This document shows positions 49,166 through 57,625 of a stretch of DNA of 64,000 bases, one piece after another. Position 1 is the first letter of the stretch, and the number at the start of each line of letters is the position of its first letter. The stretch is from NCBI GenBank assembly GCA_025055755.1, contig JANWWF010000001.1, positions 285,377 through 349,376 on the forward strand. Direction: 5' to 3'. The stretch is from Candidatus Kapaibacterium sp. GTDB lineage: Bacteria; Bacteroidota; Ignavibacteria; Kapaibacteriales; NICIL-2. The notes under the pieces were generated by a model. It ran no database searches. It saw only the letters and a program-made list of their open reading frames with translations, and had not been told where the DNA came from. The position numbers and the translations under genes were made by a program.

Positions 49166-50803
49166 CTAATTCCGGGAGCGTGCAACTAATTGGTTATAGT
49201 GATGAACATACTGCACAATCGCCAAGGCAAGAGCATCGGCGATGCGTGCTTGATATTTCTTTGCACGAAGAAGGCGCTCTTCGTCTGGATTGGACAAAAA
49301 TCCCATCTCGACAAGCACACTTGGCATTGATGCACCAACGAGCACTAAAAATCCTGCACTCTGCACTCCACGTGTTGGAGTACCTAACCTTTTGGCAAGG
49401 ACACTATCGAATATCGCTGCAAGGTGATGGCTCAATTCTAAAAAACCTCGCTGGGCAACTGACCCGAGAATGTACTGCTCAACATCCACACTACGATAGC
49501 GAGCACTATCATTCTCGAGCGCAATTGAAGCATTCTCCCGTGCTGCTATAGCAGCAGCCTCATTAGTGCGTGCAGGGCTGAGCACGTACACTTCCGCTCC
49601 ACGGGCAGAATGTATCCGCTGTGGAGCTGCATTACAGTGCAGCGAGACAAATAACTTGCCACCGGACTTATTGGCTATCTCTCCCCGCCGGTGTAACTCG
49701 ACGAATTCATCACGTTGGCGGGTCATCACGATGCGAATCCCCGGCAACAACGTCCGAAGCTGCTGGGAAAGACGCTTCGCAACAGCCAAAGTGACATCCT
49801 TTTCCTTTGTCCCCAAAGGACCAATTGTACCCGGATCATGCCCACCATGTCCCGCATCAAGAACGATACAATCGAAAGACCAGCGCGATGATGAAACTGT
49901 TCGTGGTGTAATCTCCAGGACCAGGTGTCGCGCACTTGGATAATGCAGCCGTGCACTTCGCTCAGAGCTGCGGAGCATAAGTATCAATTCAGACTTTCCA
50001 GCAGAAGAGTCTACACGATACCCCGCCAAGCGAACACGCCGCAAGGGTGCCAGGACCTGGTGCGTCCATCGCACTCCTGGTAAGAAAAGCCGAATCTCCC
50101 GCTCTTTTTGACGAAGCATGATAGTTTCCACTGCAATCGCCTCACTCAAAAAGATGTGAACTCTGGTTGTGTCGCCGGAAACATTGACCCTAATCTGGCG
50201 AACCATCCCGATGTTTTCCGTCCGCATCGGCATAGCATCCAAGGACGCAAGAAATGCCGATGCACGCACAACAGGAAGAAACGGTTGGGGAAAGCCATCT
50301 GCCCTGGAGTTGTCGAGAGATGGTCTCCGCAGCATTGGCGGTAAGCGGTAGCGGAGAGGGGGTGGTTCTTCTCTCCGCGTGGGAGGTATCAGTTCTGTTG
50401 TTACCACACGGATGTGGAGCAGATGAGGATTCCACTTTACACAACCTGCAGACGCAAGAATTTGCATACATTCCTGCAAGGGAACGAAAATTCTGCCTTT
50501 CTGCACTATCGCAGGGCGCAAGCTCTGGACAACTCGTGTGCTATTGTCTTGAGTAATCAAGACAAAAAAACCAGGCGCACTCCATCGTACTGCTGCGGTG
50601 GGAAAAACTATCTGATCCGGTCTATAGTACCCCCCTACCGCACTTCCCAATGCATCCCAGGCTATATACGGCATTTCGCCGATTACCTGAATAGGCACCG
50701 TTCGAGTGCTCTTTCCTTTTAGCACAGTGAGAGGACGCCCTTGTATTGTCGCTGCAAAAACAGCTGCTCCACAAAGCAACACGGTACAGGCAATACAATT
50801 CAT
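49166..50803 (-). CDS. N-acetylmuramoyl-L-alanine amidase (Amidase_3)
   Basis: Start at the ATG at 50803, overlapping the recombinase stop (ATGA), 545 aa with a signal peptide (MNCIACTVLLCGAAVFAA). Residues about 20-130 resemble a copper-amine-oxidase-like N-terminal or AMIN-type module; about 190-310 a second beta-rich AMIN-like region. The Amidase_3 domain (about 320-535) has IVLDAGHGGHDPGTIG (zinc His), ELHRRGEIAN (zinc Glu), FVSLHCNAA (zinc His) and VLVEMGFLSNPDEE (catalytic Glu). It cleaves the bond between MurNAc and the peptide stem during cell separation or wall turnover. Confidence 0.93.
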   Translation of the reverse strand: MNCIACTVLLCGAAVFAATIQGRPLTVLKGKSTRTVPIQVIGEMPYIAWDALGSAVGGYYRPDQIVFPTAAVRWSAPGFFVLITQDNSTRVVQSLRPAIVQKGRIFVPLQECMQILASAGCVKWNPHLLHIRVVTTELIPPTRREEPPPLRYRLPPMLRRPSLDNSRADGFPQPFLPVVRASAFLASLDAMPMRTENIGMVRQIRVNVSGDTTRVHIFLSEAIAVETIMLRQKEREIRLFLPGVRWTHQVLAPLRRVRLAGYRVDSSAGKSELILMLRSSERSARLHYPSARHLVLEITPRTVSSSRWSFDCIVLDAGHGGHDPGTIGPLGTKEKDVTLAVAKRLSQQLRTLLPGIRIVMTRQRDEFVELHRRGEIANKSGGKLFVSLHCNAAPQRIHSARGAEVYVLSPARTNEAAAIAARENASIALENDSARYRSVDVEQYILGSVAQRGFLELSHHLAAIFDSVLAKRLGTPTRGVQSAGFLVLVGASMPSVLVEMGFLSNPDEERLLRAKKYQARIADALALAIVQYVHHYNQLVARSRN

Positions 50804-51843
50804 GAGGATGCGGGCTGGGTGCGACGGTGCCGTGGTATCAAGACAAGCTGCTGAATGTCCGGGCGCTGGTTGCTGCCCAGCGTCCCAGCCAATTTGTAAT
50901 ACCGTTCTGCTGTAGGGCGCCAATAAATACGCCACCGTTCCATCAAGTATTCGATCGGTACTCCGCTTTCTGCAAGAATAATGCCACCGGTGTGGCGAAG
51001 CGAAAATGGTGTTAGGCGAAGTTTGTCGTGCTCATCGCGAATACCAGCTCGTTGGTATTGTTCCTCGATTGCAACATGAATCGAGCGGATGCTCAGCCGT
51101 TTACCACGAGAACGCTTACTCATACTGCGAAACAGGGGCGCTGTAGGCTCCTGCTCTCCAAACAATGAGCGGTATTGCTCTATTGCCTCCATTGCAGGCT
51201 GAGGAATTGCAACCTTTTCCACTTTGAGATGTTTGCCTTTCCCACGCACTCGTGCATACCATACTTTACCGACACACTCAAAATCCCCAATGTCCAAGTT
51301 ATGTATCTCAATTTCCGACAACCCAGCACCAAGCATGAGAAGAATCATTGCGCGATCGCGAATGATTTCCTCGGTGTTACCATCGAGCACACTGAGCAAT
51401 GCATCGAGTTCGGCAAGCGTCAGTGCTCGTCGGTGATAGCGCGAGGGACGCTTCCCACCACTAACACTGCGGGCGGGATTCTTCGTAAGCACTCCCTCGA
51501 CGACCAAAAATTCACAAAAGCGTCGTAGAGCTGTTAGATACTGAGACATTGCAACTTCGGTTAGCCCGACCCCTTTTCCACGCTGGCGACGTTTGCGTCG
51601 GAGTAGGTAATCCCGATATCGTTCCACACATGCAGGAGTAAAACGGAATGCTCGGTCAACAGAAGCAACATAATACACAAACTCCCGTAAACATCGCTTG
51701 TATGTGCCGATTGATTGCGGACTATAGTTCCGAATTGTGTAGATATATCGCGCAATGTACTCAGCAATCTGATGAGGAGTGAGCACAACGGGCTCAAATA
51801 CATCTTCTGCACCAGGAATGAGCAGCGTACGCTTAGCCGGCAT
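50800..51843 (-). CDS. XerC/D-like tyrosine recombinase lacking the first catalytic arginine
   Basis: ATG at 51843 gives 347 aa (a GTG at 51867 is the alternative). N-terminal SAM-like core-binding domain (about 25-125; IARYIYTIRNYSPQSIGTYK). C-terminal catalytic domain has SLRHTGGIILAESG (Arg II and His), ERW in place of LGH, and YYKLAG with the nucleophile Tyr. The block usually reading T-G-L-R-x-S-E-L here is AGLSEIEIHNL: the Arg and one neighbour are absent. The first His of H-x-L-R-H is also replaced (TPFSLRHT). It may be inactive, or use another residue. It overlaps AI-2E permease upstream (11 bp) and amidase downstream. Confidence 0.85.
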   Translation of the reverse strand: MPAKRTLLIPGAEDVFEPVVLTPHQIAEYIARYIYTIRNYSPQSIGTYKRCLREFVYYVASVDRAFRFTPACVERYRDYLLRRKRRQRGKGVGLTEVAMSQYLTALRRFCEFLVVEGVLTKNPARSVSGGKRPSRYHRRALTLAELDALLSVLDGNTEEIIRDRAMILLMLGAGLSEIEIHNLDIGDFECVGKVWYARVRGKGKHLKVEKVAIPQPAMEAIEQYRSLFGEQEPTAPLFRSMSKRSRGKRLSIRSIHVAIEEQYQRAGIRDEHDKLRLTPFSLRHTGGIILAESGVPIEYLMERWRIYWRPTAERYYKLAGTLGSNQRPDIQQLVLIPRHRRTQPASS

Positions 51844-53095
51844 GACTGGATGCAGCAGAGTGTTCACCGTGGTCGTACGTCTGCGCCAGCGCGTGGGTCC
51901 AGCGATTGAAGTACATCATTAGCACTGCTGTTACCGGCACTGCGACAATTAACCCAAGCAATCCAAAAAAGTGCCCAAAAACAAACAATGCTGCAATGAG
52001 CAGCACCGGATGAAGGCCAACTCGTTTCCCTGTGACCCGAGGATCAATAATGTAGGTTGCTACAAAGTGCAGTACATTCACAATCACCACCACGAGCACA
52101 ATATCAAGCAGTGGATTGGGTGGCTGTGCCATAACGATAGCAACAATTGCAATAAGGATGCTTGCGAGCAATCCAACATAGGGAATAGGATTGAGGATTC
52201 CACACAGCACTCCCAAAAACACTCCGTAAGGGATCGCAGCAATTGAAAAAAGCAATACAGCAAAGGCACCAACAAAACTTGCTGTGATAAGCTGACCAGT
52301 AATGTATGCACGGACAATGCGATTGATCGCTACAACATCCGAAAAGATGCGAGGGGAACGGGATTCAAGTACCGTGCGCAATAGCTGCTTAAGTCGTGGC
52401 ATATCAACCAGGAAATAAAACGCTAACAGGGGCACTAAGATGATATTCACTAAATGCGCAACGATACCTGCAGCTCCTTCCAGAAAGGACACGACCAAGT
52501 TGAACACATACTGCGACACGCCTTCTAATCGTGGGATGAGATAATCCTGCACCAGTGCCCGCACTTGTTCGCTTGGTAAACCAAGGGCACGGAGCCAATT
52601 GTATACCTGCCGGCCATCGAGAAATTGCTGCGCAGTGGTAACAAAGGTTGATATGCTTGTCATAATTGCTTGGAGCTGATTCCATAAAACAGGGGCTACA
52701 AAGAGTGCCACCACAGTCAACGTCCCAATTAAGGCTGCATTGATTCCTAGCGCAGACAGCCAACGGGGGATTCGCCGACGCTCCAAACGATTGAGCAATG
52801 GATCAAAAACATAAGCGATAAAGAAACCAAGTACAAAAGGCAAAAGAAGCGTGCCTAAATCCGTCAGTATCCACAACGCAAAGAGGAATGTTGCCCAATT
52901 ACCTAATTGTCGTGCCAGAGGAGAGCGTTTCCGAAGAGGCACTAAAAACATCATTGCACTCCCATAAAGGACAATTGGCGCAAGCACCCCATTGAGTACC
53001 CCCGATATTGCAACAAATGCTCCTATGAGTGTCAGCCCCAGAGCTATCCCCCATCCCATCCATGGAATGTGATGATCACTTTCTCCACTTGTCAT
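51833..53095 (-). CDS. AI-2E family transporter (PerM/YdiK-like)
   Basis: Start at the ATG at 53095 (MTSGESDHHIPWMGWGIALG), 420 aa; 27 further codons upstream would overlap brxA. About 8 membrane segments with the family layout: two at the N-terminus, FVLGFFIAYVFDPLLNRLERRRIPR (split here as FVLGFFIAYVFDPLL and RRIPR), a long soluble part (about 165-245), then VPLLAFYFLVD, NPIPYVGLLASI, and VLHFVATYIIDPRVTGKRVGLHP. The family includes efflux or transport proteins of varied, mostly unknown substrates, and Na+/H+ antiporter-like members. Transcribed with brxA upstream (13-bp gap). Confidence 0.9.
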   Translation of the reverse strand: MTSGESDHHIPWMGWGIALGLTLIGAFVAISGVLNGVLAPIVLYGSAMMFLVPLRKRSPLARQLGNWATFLFALWILTDLGTLLLPFVLGFFIAYVFDPLLNRLERRRIPRWLSALGINAALIGTLTVVALFVAPVLWNQLQAIMTSISTFVTTAQQFLDGRQVYNWLRALGLPSEQVRALVQDYLIPRLEGVSQYVFNLVVSFLEGAAGIVAHLVNIILVPLLAFYFLVDMPRLKQLLRTVLESRSPRIFSDVVAINRIVRAYITGQLITASFVGAFAVLLFSIAAIPYGVFLGVLCGILNPIPYVGLLASILIAIVAIVMAQPPNPLLDIVLVVVIVNVLHFVATYIIDPRVTGKRVGLHPVLLIAALFVFGHFFGLLGLIVAVPVTAVLMMYFNRWTHALAQTYDHGEHSAASSHAG

Positions 53096-53108
53096 GGTGC
53101 GCCTGCAA

Positions 53109-53564
53109 TCATGCAAGAATAGTAGTATCGTTTTTTTGGCAATAGCGATCGTATGCCTCGACGAGCATCTGCGCAATCGTTTCCGGGTAATGCCCTTCGA
53201 TTTGGTACCGATGGATCATCGTCGCTAATTTTCCATTAACAAATAGTGCTATCGAGGGAGAAGAAGGGGGCTGACCGATAAGGTAACGTTCACGTACGTG
53301 TTGCGTTGCCTCAATATCCATCCCCGCAAAGACCGTCACAAGGTAATCAGGCTTGATAGTGTGGCGAAGTGAAAGCGCAACTGCAGGTCGAGCACTGCCA
53401 GCTGCACAGCCACACACAGAATTAATGACAAGCAGCGTTGTCCCTGGACGCTCCAACGCTCGATCAACATCCTCTGGTGTATGTAGCTCTTCGAACCCAA
53501 GCCGCACCAGTTCTTCGCGCATTGGTGCAACAAATAAAGGATCGTACCGCATGGCTACTTCCAT
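53109..53564 (-). CDS. BrxA/BrxB-family bacilliredoxin (YphP/YqiW)
   Basis: Start at ATG 53564 (MEVAMRYDPLFVAPMREELV), giving 151 aa, the size of the YphP/YqiW family. The characteristic C51-G-C53 active site lies in NSVCGCAAGSARPAVAL, in a thioredoxin-like fold. These proteins remove bacillithiol from thiolated proteins in Firmicutes and are also found in Bacteroidota. Preceded by its own TAGTTTTG promoter with a TTTG box, divergent from panC; the permease gene follows after 13 bp. Confidence 0.93.
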   Translation of the reverse strand: MEVAMRYDPLFVAPMREELVRLGFEELHTPEDVDRALERPGTTLLVINSVCGCAAGSARPAVALSLRHTIKPDYLVTVFAGMDIEATQHVRERYLIGQPPSSPSIALFVNGKLATMIHRYQIEGHYPETIAQMLVEAYDRYCQKNDTTILA

Positions 53565-53581
53565 AATTGTTGTCTTCTCTG

Positions 53582-53609
53582 CAAAACTACAGCGATAATA
53601 TGATGCAAA
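53582..53609 (-). promoter_or_regulatory. Putative bacilliredoxin promoter (TTTG, 16 nt, TAGTTTTG)
   Basis: Minus-strand TAGTTTTG (53589 to 53582) with TTTG 16 nt upstream (53609 to 53606): the most complete -33/-7 pair in the window. It ends 17 bp before the ATG at 53564. Confidence 0.6.
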
Positions 53610-53620
53610 TCCACAGCAAA

Positions 53621-53628
53621 TAATTTTG
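53621..53628 (+). promoter_or_regulatory. Putative panC -7 element (TAATTTTG)
   Basis: A perfect TAnnTTTG 27 bp before the panC ATG, back to back with the bacilliredoxin promoter. No clear -33 TTTG is seen at the right spacing. Confidence 0.5.
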
Positions 53629-53655
53629 TGGCAGGTCAACTGAACATGAGAACAC

Positions 53656-54510
53656 ATGCTCATTGAAGCGATTGCTCAGATGCAGCAGTGGAGTGAGGCC
53701 ATGCGTACCCAAGGCAACATTATCGGCTTAGTACCAACGATGGGCTTTCTCCACGAAGGACATTGCGCTCTGATCAAAACTGCTGCACAGGAATGCTCGG
53801 TTGTGATAACAACCGTGTTTGTTAATCCCTTGCAGTTTGGTCCATCCGAAGATTTTGCCCGCTATCCCCGTGATTTGGAGCGAGATATACAACTTGCAAC
53901 CCAGGCAGGAGCAACCGTAGTCTTTGCACCTACCGTCGAGCACATGTATCCTGCCGGCTATGCGGCAATGATTGATCCTGGACCTATTGCAGAAAAGTTT
54001 GAGGGCATATTTCGTCCTGGACACTTCCGTGGTGTTGCGACAGTCGTGGCAAAGCTATTCAACATCACAAAGCCTCACGTCGCATACTTTGGGCAGAAAG
54101 ACTACCAGCAGACTCTGGTCATTTCTCAGCTAATTCGGGATTTAAATTTCGACATCCGCATGCGTGTGCTTCCAACAGTACGGCAAGACGACGGACTTGC
54201 ACTAAGCTCACGCAACGTGTACTTATCGCCTCAAGAACGCCAACAGGCGACAATTCTCTACCGTGCCCTCCAAGAGGCAGAATATGCAATTCGACAAGGT
54301 GAACGGCGCCGGGAAACAATTAACACCCTCCTTCGCCACACTATTGAAGCCGGCTGCCCTGAGATCAAAATTGAATACGCTGCTGCTGCGACCGCAGAGA
54401 CGTTGGAAGAACCTGAGTTCTTTGCTTCAGGTAGTCGAGTAGTATTACTCTTGGCTGTGCGTCTCGGCACTGCAAGATTAATTGACAATTCTCTTGTCGA
54501 GGTACCTTAA
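53656..54510 (+). CDS. panC: Pantothenate synthetase
   Basis: A 284-aa protein, normal length. ATP-binding signature PTMGFLHEGH (about residues 27-36), then VFVNPLQFGPSEDFARYPRDLERD, KLFNITKPHVAYFGQKDYQQ and a KMSK-like LSSRNVYLSPQER (about 176-188). It joins pantoate and beta-alanine with ATP. panD, which supplies beta-alanine, lies 1.2 kb away on the opposite strand. Converges on the Rieske gene with a 4-bp overlap. Confidence 0.97.
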   Translation: MLIEAIAQMQQWSEAMRTQGNIIGLVPTMGFLHEGHCALIKTAAQECSVVITTVFVNPLQFGPSEDFARYPRDLERDIQLATQAGATVVFAPTVEHMYPAGYAAMIDPGPIAEKFEGIFRPGHFRGVATVVAKLFNITKPHVAYFGQKDYQQTLVISQLIRDLNFDIRMRVLPTVRQDDGLALSSRNVYLSPQERQQATILYRALQEAEYAIRQGERRRETINTLLRHTIEAGCPEIKIEYAAAATAETLEEPEFFASGSRVVLLLAVRLGTARLIDNSLVEVP

Positions 54511-54926
54511 ACTTGGTCAATCAAATACACAACCCCCTTTTCTATGCGGAGAGGAATGCGAGGCAGTGGCTGTGTTGGAGGCCCTTGTACTACCTCGCCC
54601 CGGCTATTGAACACCCCACCATGGCAGGGGCATACAAATTCCCCTGTTAAGTTGTTGCGCTGAACACTACAATTTCCGTGCGTGCAGCGCAAAAGAAGTG
54701 CATAGGGCTCTTCCGTTTCCCAAGCAATAAAGTATAGTTGGCGTCCAATTGTTATGATCGTCCCCTCCTGCAGAGCTCGAAGTGCTTCAACACGCCCAAT
54801 AGCTATCTTCCGAAGCTGCCGGCGAATAGTTATTCCCATTCCCCGCAGAAGGCGCACACTTAGCCAGCCCAGGATACCAATCCATATTGCATGCAATGCA
54901 AGATGGAAAAAACTACGCCGTTCCAT
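54507..54926 (-). CDS. Orphan membrane-anchored Rieske [2Fe-2S] protein
   Basis: ATG at 54926 (MERRSFFHLALHAIWIGILG), 139 aa, with one N-terminal membrane anchor (about 10-28). The Rieske motifs are C81-T-H83-x-x-C86 and C99-P-C-H102-G-G, all four cluster ligands and both disulfide cysteines present. Close in architecture to the short Rieske subunits of cytochrome bc/b6f complexes, but no cytochrome b gene is next to it. CTHGNC (G-N) differs from the usual C-T-H-L-G-C. It could serve an alternative complex or a plant-type ferredoxin role. An upstream extension is open but unlike the family. Confidence 0.8.
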   Translation of the reverse strand: MERRSFFHLALHAIWIGILGWLSVRLLRGMGITIRRQLRKIAIGRVEALRALQEGTIITIGRQLYFIAWETEEPYALLLRCTHGNCSVQRNNLTGEFVCPCHGGVFNSRGEVVQGPPTQPLPRIPLRIEKGVVYLIDQV

Positions 54927-54952
54927 CCCAGAGGAAAAAGGTATCACAATGC

Positions 54953-55708
54953 TTATTGCTGAGACCTGTCCTGCATGCTCACCAGAGTAGCTAATGCAGT
55001 CAGCTGCTCTGGAGTATTGACACCAGCAAATTGGTGCCATTCAGGGCAGCACCACACATGGACTAACTTACCTTGCCCAACAAGCTGAGCCACTGCGTCT
55101 GTAAGGTAGTATTCTTGCTGTGCATTGGTGTTCTTGACCGATCTAAGTGCTTCCAGCAGTGTTTCAGACTCTGCTGCATAGATACCCGCATTGACTTCTG
55201 TTATCGATCGTTGTGCAGGCTGAAGATCTGCTTCTTCGACAATAGCGGTCAGCGACCCATCGTGAGATCGGATTATGCGTCCATAACCGTTCGGAGACGG
55301 CACTATGGTAGAAAGAACACTTAACGCTGCCCCACTGGTTGCATGGGACTGGAGGAAAGCATCGAGTGTATCGGGTTGAACTAGTGGAACATCCCCATTG
55401 ACAATAAGAAGTGTTGTACCTGCGGATACATAGGGTGCTATTTGAAGCACTGCGTGTCCCGTACCCTTTTGCTCTTCCTGAATAGCAATGAACACCTGGG
55501 GGAAATGCTCTGTAAGGAAGTCAATAACGAGCTCTCGCCGATAGCCAACAACGGTAATAATTTGATCCAAGTTAAGTGGAAGGAGTGCCTCAATAACCCA
55601 CTGCAGTAGAGGTTTTCCCTTAAGCTGCACTAACACTTTAGGCACTTCTGGATTATGCATGCGTTTCCCCTTCCCCGCAGCAAGAATGACTCCAACAATC
55701 CTGCTCAT
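54953..55708 (-). CDS. GlmU-N-like sugar-1-phosphate nucleotidyltransferase
   Basis: A 251-aa protein with the nucleotidyltransferase signature VILAAGKGKRM (about 7-17) followed by K24VLVQLKGKPL, EEQKGTGHAVL (GlmU-like GTGHA), VNGDVPL and EVNAGIYAAE, then NAQQEYYLTD. These match the uridyltransferase half of GlmU, but the left-handed beta-helix acetyltransferase half is absent (GlmU is about 450 aa). It probably makes UDP-GlcNAc or a related NDP-sugar. panD is 8 bp upstream and the Rieske gene 26 bp downstream. Confidence 0.88.
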   Translation of the reverse strand: MSRIVGVILAAGKGKRMHNPEVPKVLVQLKGKPLLQWVIEALLPLNLDQIITVVGYRRELVIDFLTEHFPQVFIAIQEEQKGTGHAVLQIAPYVSAGTTLLIVNGDVPLVQPDTLDAFLQSHATSGAALSVLSTIVPSPNGYGRIIRSHDGSLTAIVEEADLQPAQRSITEVNAGIYAAESETLLEALRSVKNTNAQQEYYLTDAVAQLVGQGKLVHVWCCPEWHQFAGVNTPEQLTALATLVSMQDRSQQ

Positions 55709-55716
55709 GCAATTGC

Positions 55717-56103
55717 CTACTGAATAACTCGGTTTGCGTATACCTCAGCGCTAATTTCGACCACTCGATTTTGGTCGTCAACAAGTACGACTGTGGGGGT
55801 GTGGCGATGTGCTTCTTCGTCGGTCATCTCTGCATAGGTAAGGATGATCACTTTGTCTCCCACCACTCCTTTTCGGGCTGCGGCACCATTGAGACATACA
55901 ACACCGCTTCCCCGCTCGCCTGGAATGACATAAGTTTCAAACCGCTCACCATTGTTTATATTGAGGACACTCACTTGCTCATACGGAAGGATGTCAGCAG
56001 CTTCCATTAGTGCTTGGTCGAGCGTCAAGCTGCCTTCATAATGCAAGTTTGCCTCAGTAATTGTTGCCCGATGCACTTTCGATTTAAACATGATCCGTCG
56101 CAT
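55717..56103 (-). CDS. panD: Aspartate 1-decarboxylase
   Basis: Start at 56103 ([16 protein letters not shown]), aligning with the E. coli start; 128 aa. The self-cleavage site G24-S25 lies in [11 protein letters not shown]25 becomes the pyruvoyl group. [22 protein letters not shown] and the conserved Tyr region follow. It decarboxylates aspartate to beta-alanine for pantothenate. Follows fliN after 79 bp; the 5' end may belong to a separate promoter. Confidence 0.95.
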   Translation of the reverse strand: MRRIMFKSKVHRATITEANLHYEGSLTLDQALMEAADILPYEQVSVLNINNGERFETYVIPGERGSGVVCLNGAAARKGVVGDKVIILTYAEMTDEEAHRHTPTVVLVDDQNRVVEISAEVYANRVIQ

Positions 56104-56182
56104 AGAAGCTACCGTGTTAACTCCGCACAACAACAAAGTTACATGTTGTAAACGGATTTAACCACGGTACTATTGCTTGTGT

Positions 56183-56602
56183 TCAGCGACGGAGTGATCG
56201 CAAACGGTCGCTGGGGTCAACAAGCGAGGTGATACGAATACCAAAATGTTTATCTATGACCACTACCTCCCCTTCTGCAATCTTACGTCCATTGACAAGC
56301 ACATCGACTGGTTCACTGACGAGCTTATCGAATTCGACAACAGAACCACGCCCGAGCCGGAGAATATCACGGATCATCATCGTTGTCCTCCCCAGTTCGA
56401 TAGACAATACCAGCTGTAAATCGTAGAGGAGGTCAAGCTTCGGATTGAGTCCCTGTGCTATTCCTTCGGTAGTTGTCCCGGAGGAAGCATCAATTTCGCT
56501 GAATACCGGCTCTGCCACAGGAACTTTCTCTTCTTCAGCCGGCGGTTCCTGCTGTGGCATGTTTTTTAGCAATGCATCGATATCTTCTTGCGACATAGCC
56601 AT
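56183..56602 (-). CDS. fliN: Flagellar motor switch protein FliN
   Basis: A 139-aa protein with the C-terminal FliN/SpoA domain (about 55-135): LYDLQLVLSIELGRTTMMIRD, LGRGSVVEFDKLVSEPVDVLVNGRKIAEGEVVVIDKHFGIRIT in outline. The N-terminus SQEDIDALLKNM resembles the CheY-P-binding EIDALL peptide of FliM/FliY. Part of the C-ring that sets rotation direction. fliM lies 12 bp upstream. Confidence 0.94.
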   Translation of the reverse strand: MAMSQEDIDALLKNMPQQEPPAEEEKVPVAEPVFSEIDASSGTTTEGIAQGLNPKLDLLYDLQLVLSIELGRTTMMIRDILRLGRGSVVEFDKLVSEPVDVLVNGRKIAEGEVVVIDKHFGIRITSLVDPSDRLRSLRR

Positions 56603-56614
56603 AAGCGATCAAGC

Positions 56615-57619
56615 CTAATGTGACGAACTATGCAGGAGAATATCCTCAACACCTAACACGCGCGTGATGCGTATTGCTCTTTTGTCCCCCACTTTGCCGG
56701 GACGAGCAGCAAAGCGGGGTTTTGCGTCTACTGAGACAACCAACTCACCAGTGATACTTGTATCGAGCTTTATGACATCCCCAACATTCAATTCGAGTAA
56801 TTCGCGTACTGTCAGCGTTGCCCTTCCTAACTCAGCAACAATAGGCAAATCCACAACACTAAGCAACTGTTGGAGAATGCGCAGACTTTCCTGTTCTCGT
56901 TCCTTACGCCGTCCTACGTGACGAGTAGTTAATCCTTCTGTGTTGAGACGAGCAATAACCTCTTCTAAGGCAAAGGTAGGGAAACACAAGTTCATCACGA
57001 ATGCATGTAATCCGATGCTTACATCAAATGACACAACCAGCACGATTTCTGATGCCGGTGCGATCTGCACAAAATCAGGTTCACTTTCAAAGCGATTGTA
57101 GCGAAAGGTGCATTCCGTTACTGATCGCCACGCTGCTGATAGTTCCGACAGTATATGTTCAACAACACCCCTAAGCACTGCTTGTTCAATCGGCGTAATC
57201 GATCGAGGCTTACGAGGTTGGTCAGCTGCTCCACCCAACAATCGCTCAATGAGGGTAAGGGCTAACGGAGGACTAATTTCTAACACTCCAGAGCCATCGG
57301 CGCCTTCTATATCGAACACATACAAGCAATTCGGGTTTGTAACCGAGAGAATGTACTCTGAGTAGAAGAGCTGATCTACAGAGGTGACATTAACTGTCGC
57401 AACAGTCTGGAGCTTGGAAACAAAGTAGTAACTGATAGATTCTGCAAAGGTCTCGTGAATGTTCTGGATTGTTCGTAGCTGATTTTTCGATATGCGATTG
57501 GGTCGGCGGAAATCATAACTGACCACATCTCGCTGGAATCGTTGCTCAAAGCCAAGGGCTTCTTGCTTTGCAGCCTGGAGAAGACTGTCTATTTCTTCCT
57601 GCGTAAGGAACTCAGCCAT
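56615..57619 (-). CDS. fliM: Flagellar motor switch protein FliM
   Basis: A 334-aa FliM: CheY-P-binding N-terminus LTQEEIDSLL (residues 5-14), the central CheC-like domain (about 45-235; FDIEGADGSGVLEISPPL, LLGG) and the C-terminal SpoA domain (about 250-330; LPIVAELGRATLTVRELLEL, VGDVIKLD). Length is standard. FliL lies 6 bp upstream and FliN 12 bp downstream, the usual C-ring order. Confidence 0.95.
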   Translation of the reverse strand: MAEFLTQEEIDSLLQAAKQEALGFEQRFQRDVVSYDFRRPNRISKNQLRTIQNIHETFAESISYYFVSKLQTVATVNVTSVDQLFYSEYILSVTNPNCLYVFDIEGADGSGVLEISPPLALTLIERLLGGAADQPRKPRSITPIEQAVLRGVVEHILSELSAAWRSVTECTFRYNRFESEPDFVQIAPASEIVLVVSFDVSIGLHAFVMNLCFPTFALEEVIARLNTEGLTTRHVGRRKEREQESLRILQQLLSVVDLPIVAELGRATLTVRELLELNVGDVIKLDTSITGELVVSVDAKPRFAARPGKVGDKRAIRITRVLGVEDILLHSSSH

Positions 57620-57625
57620 CGCACA

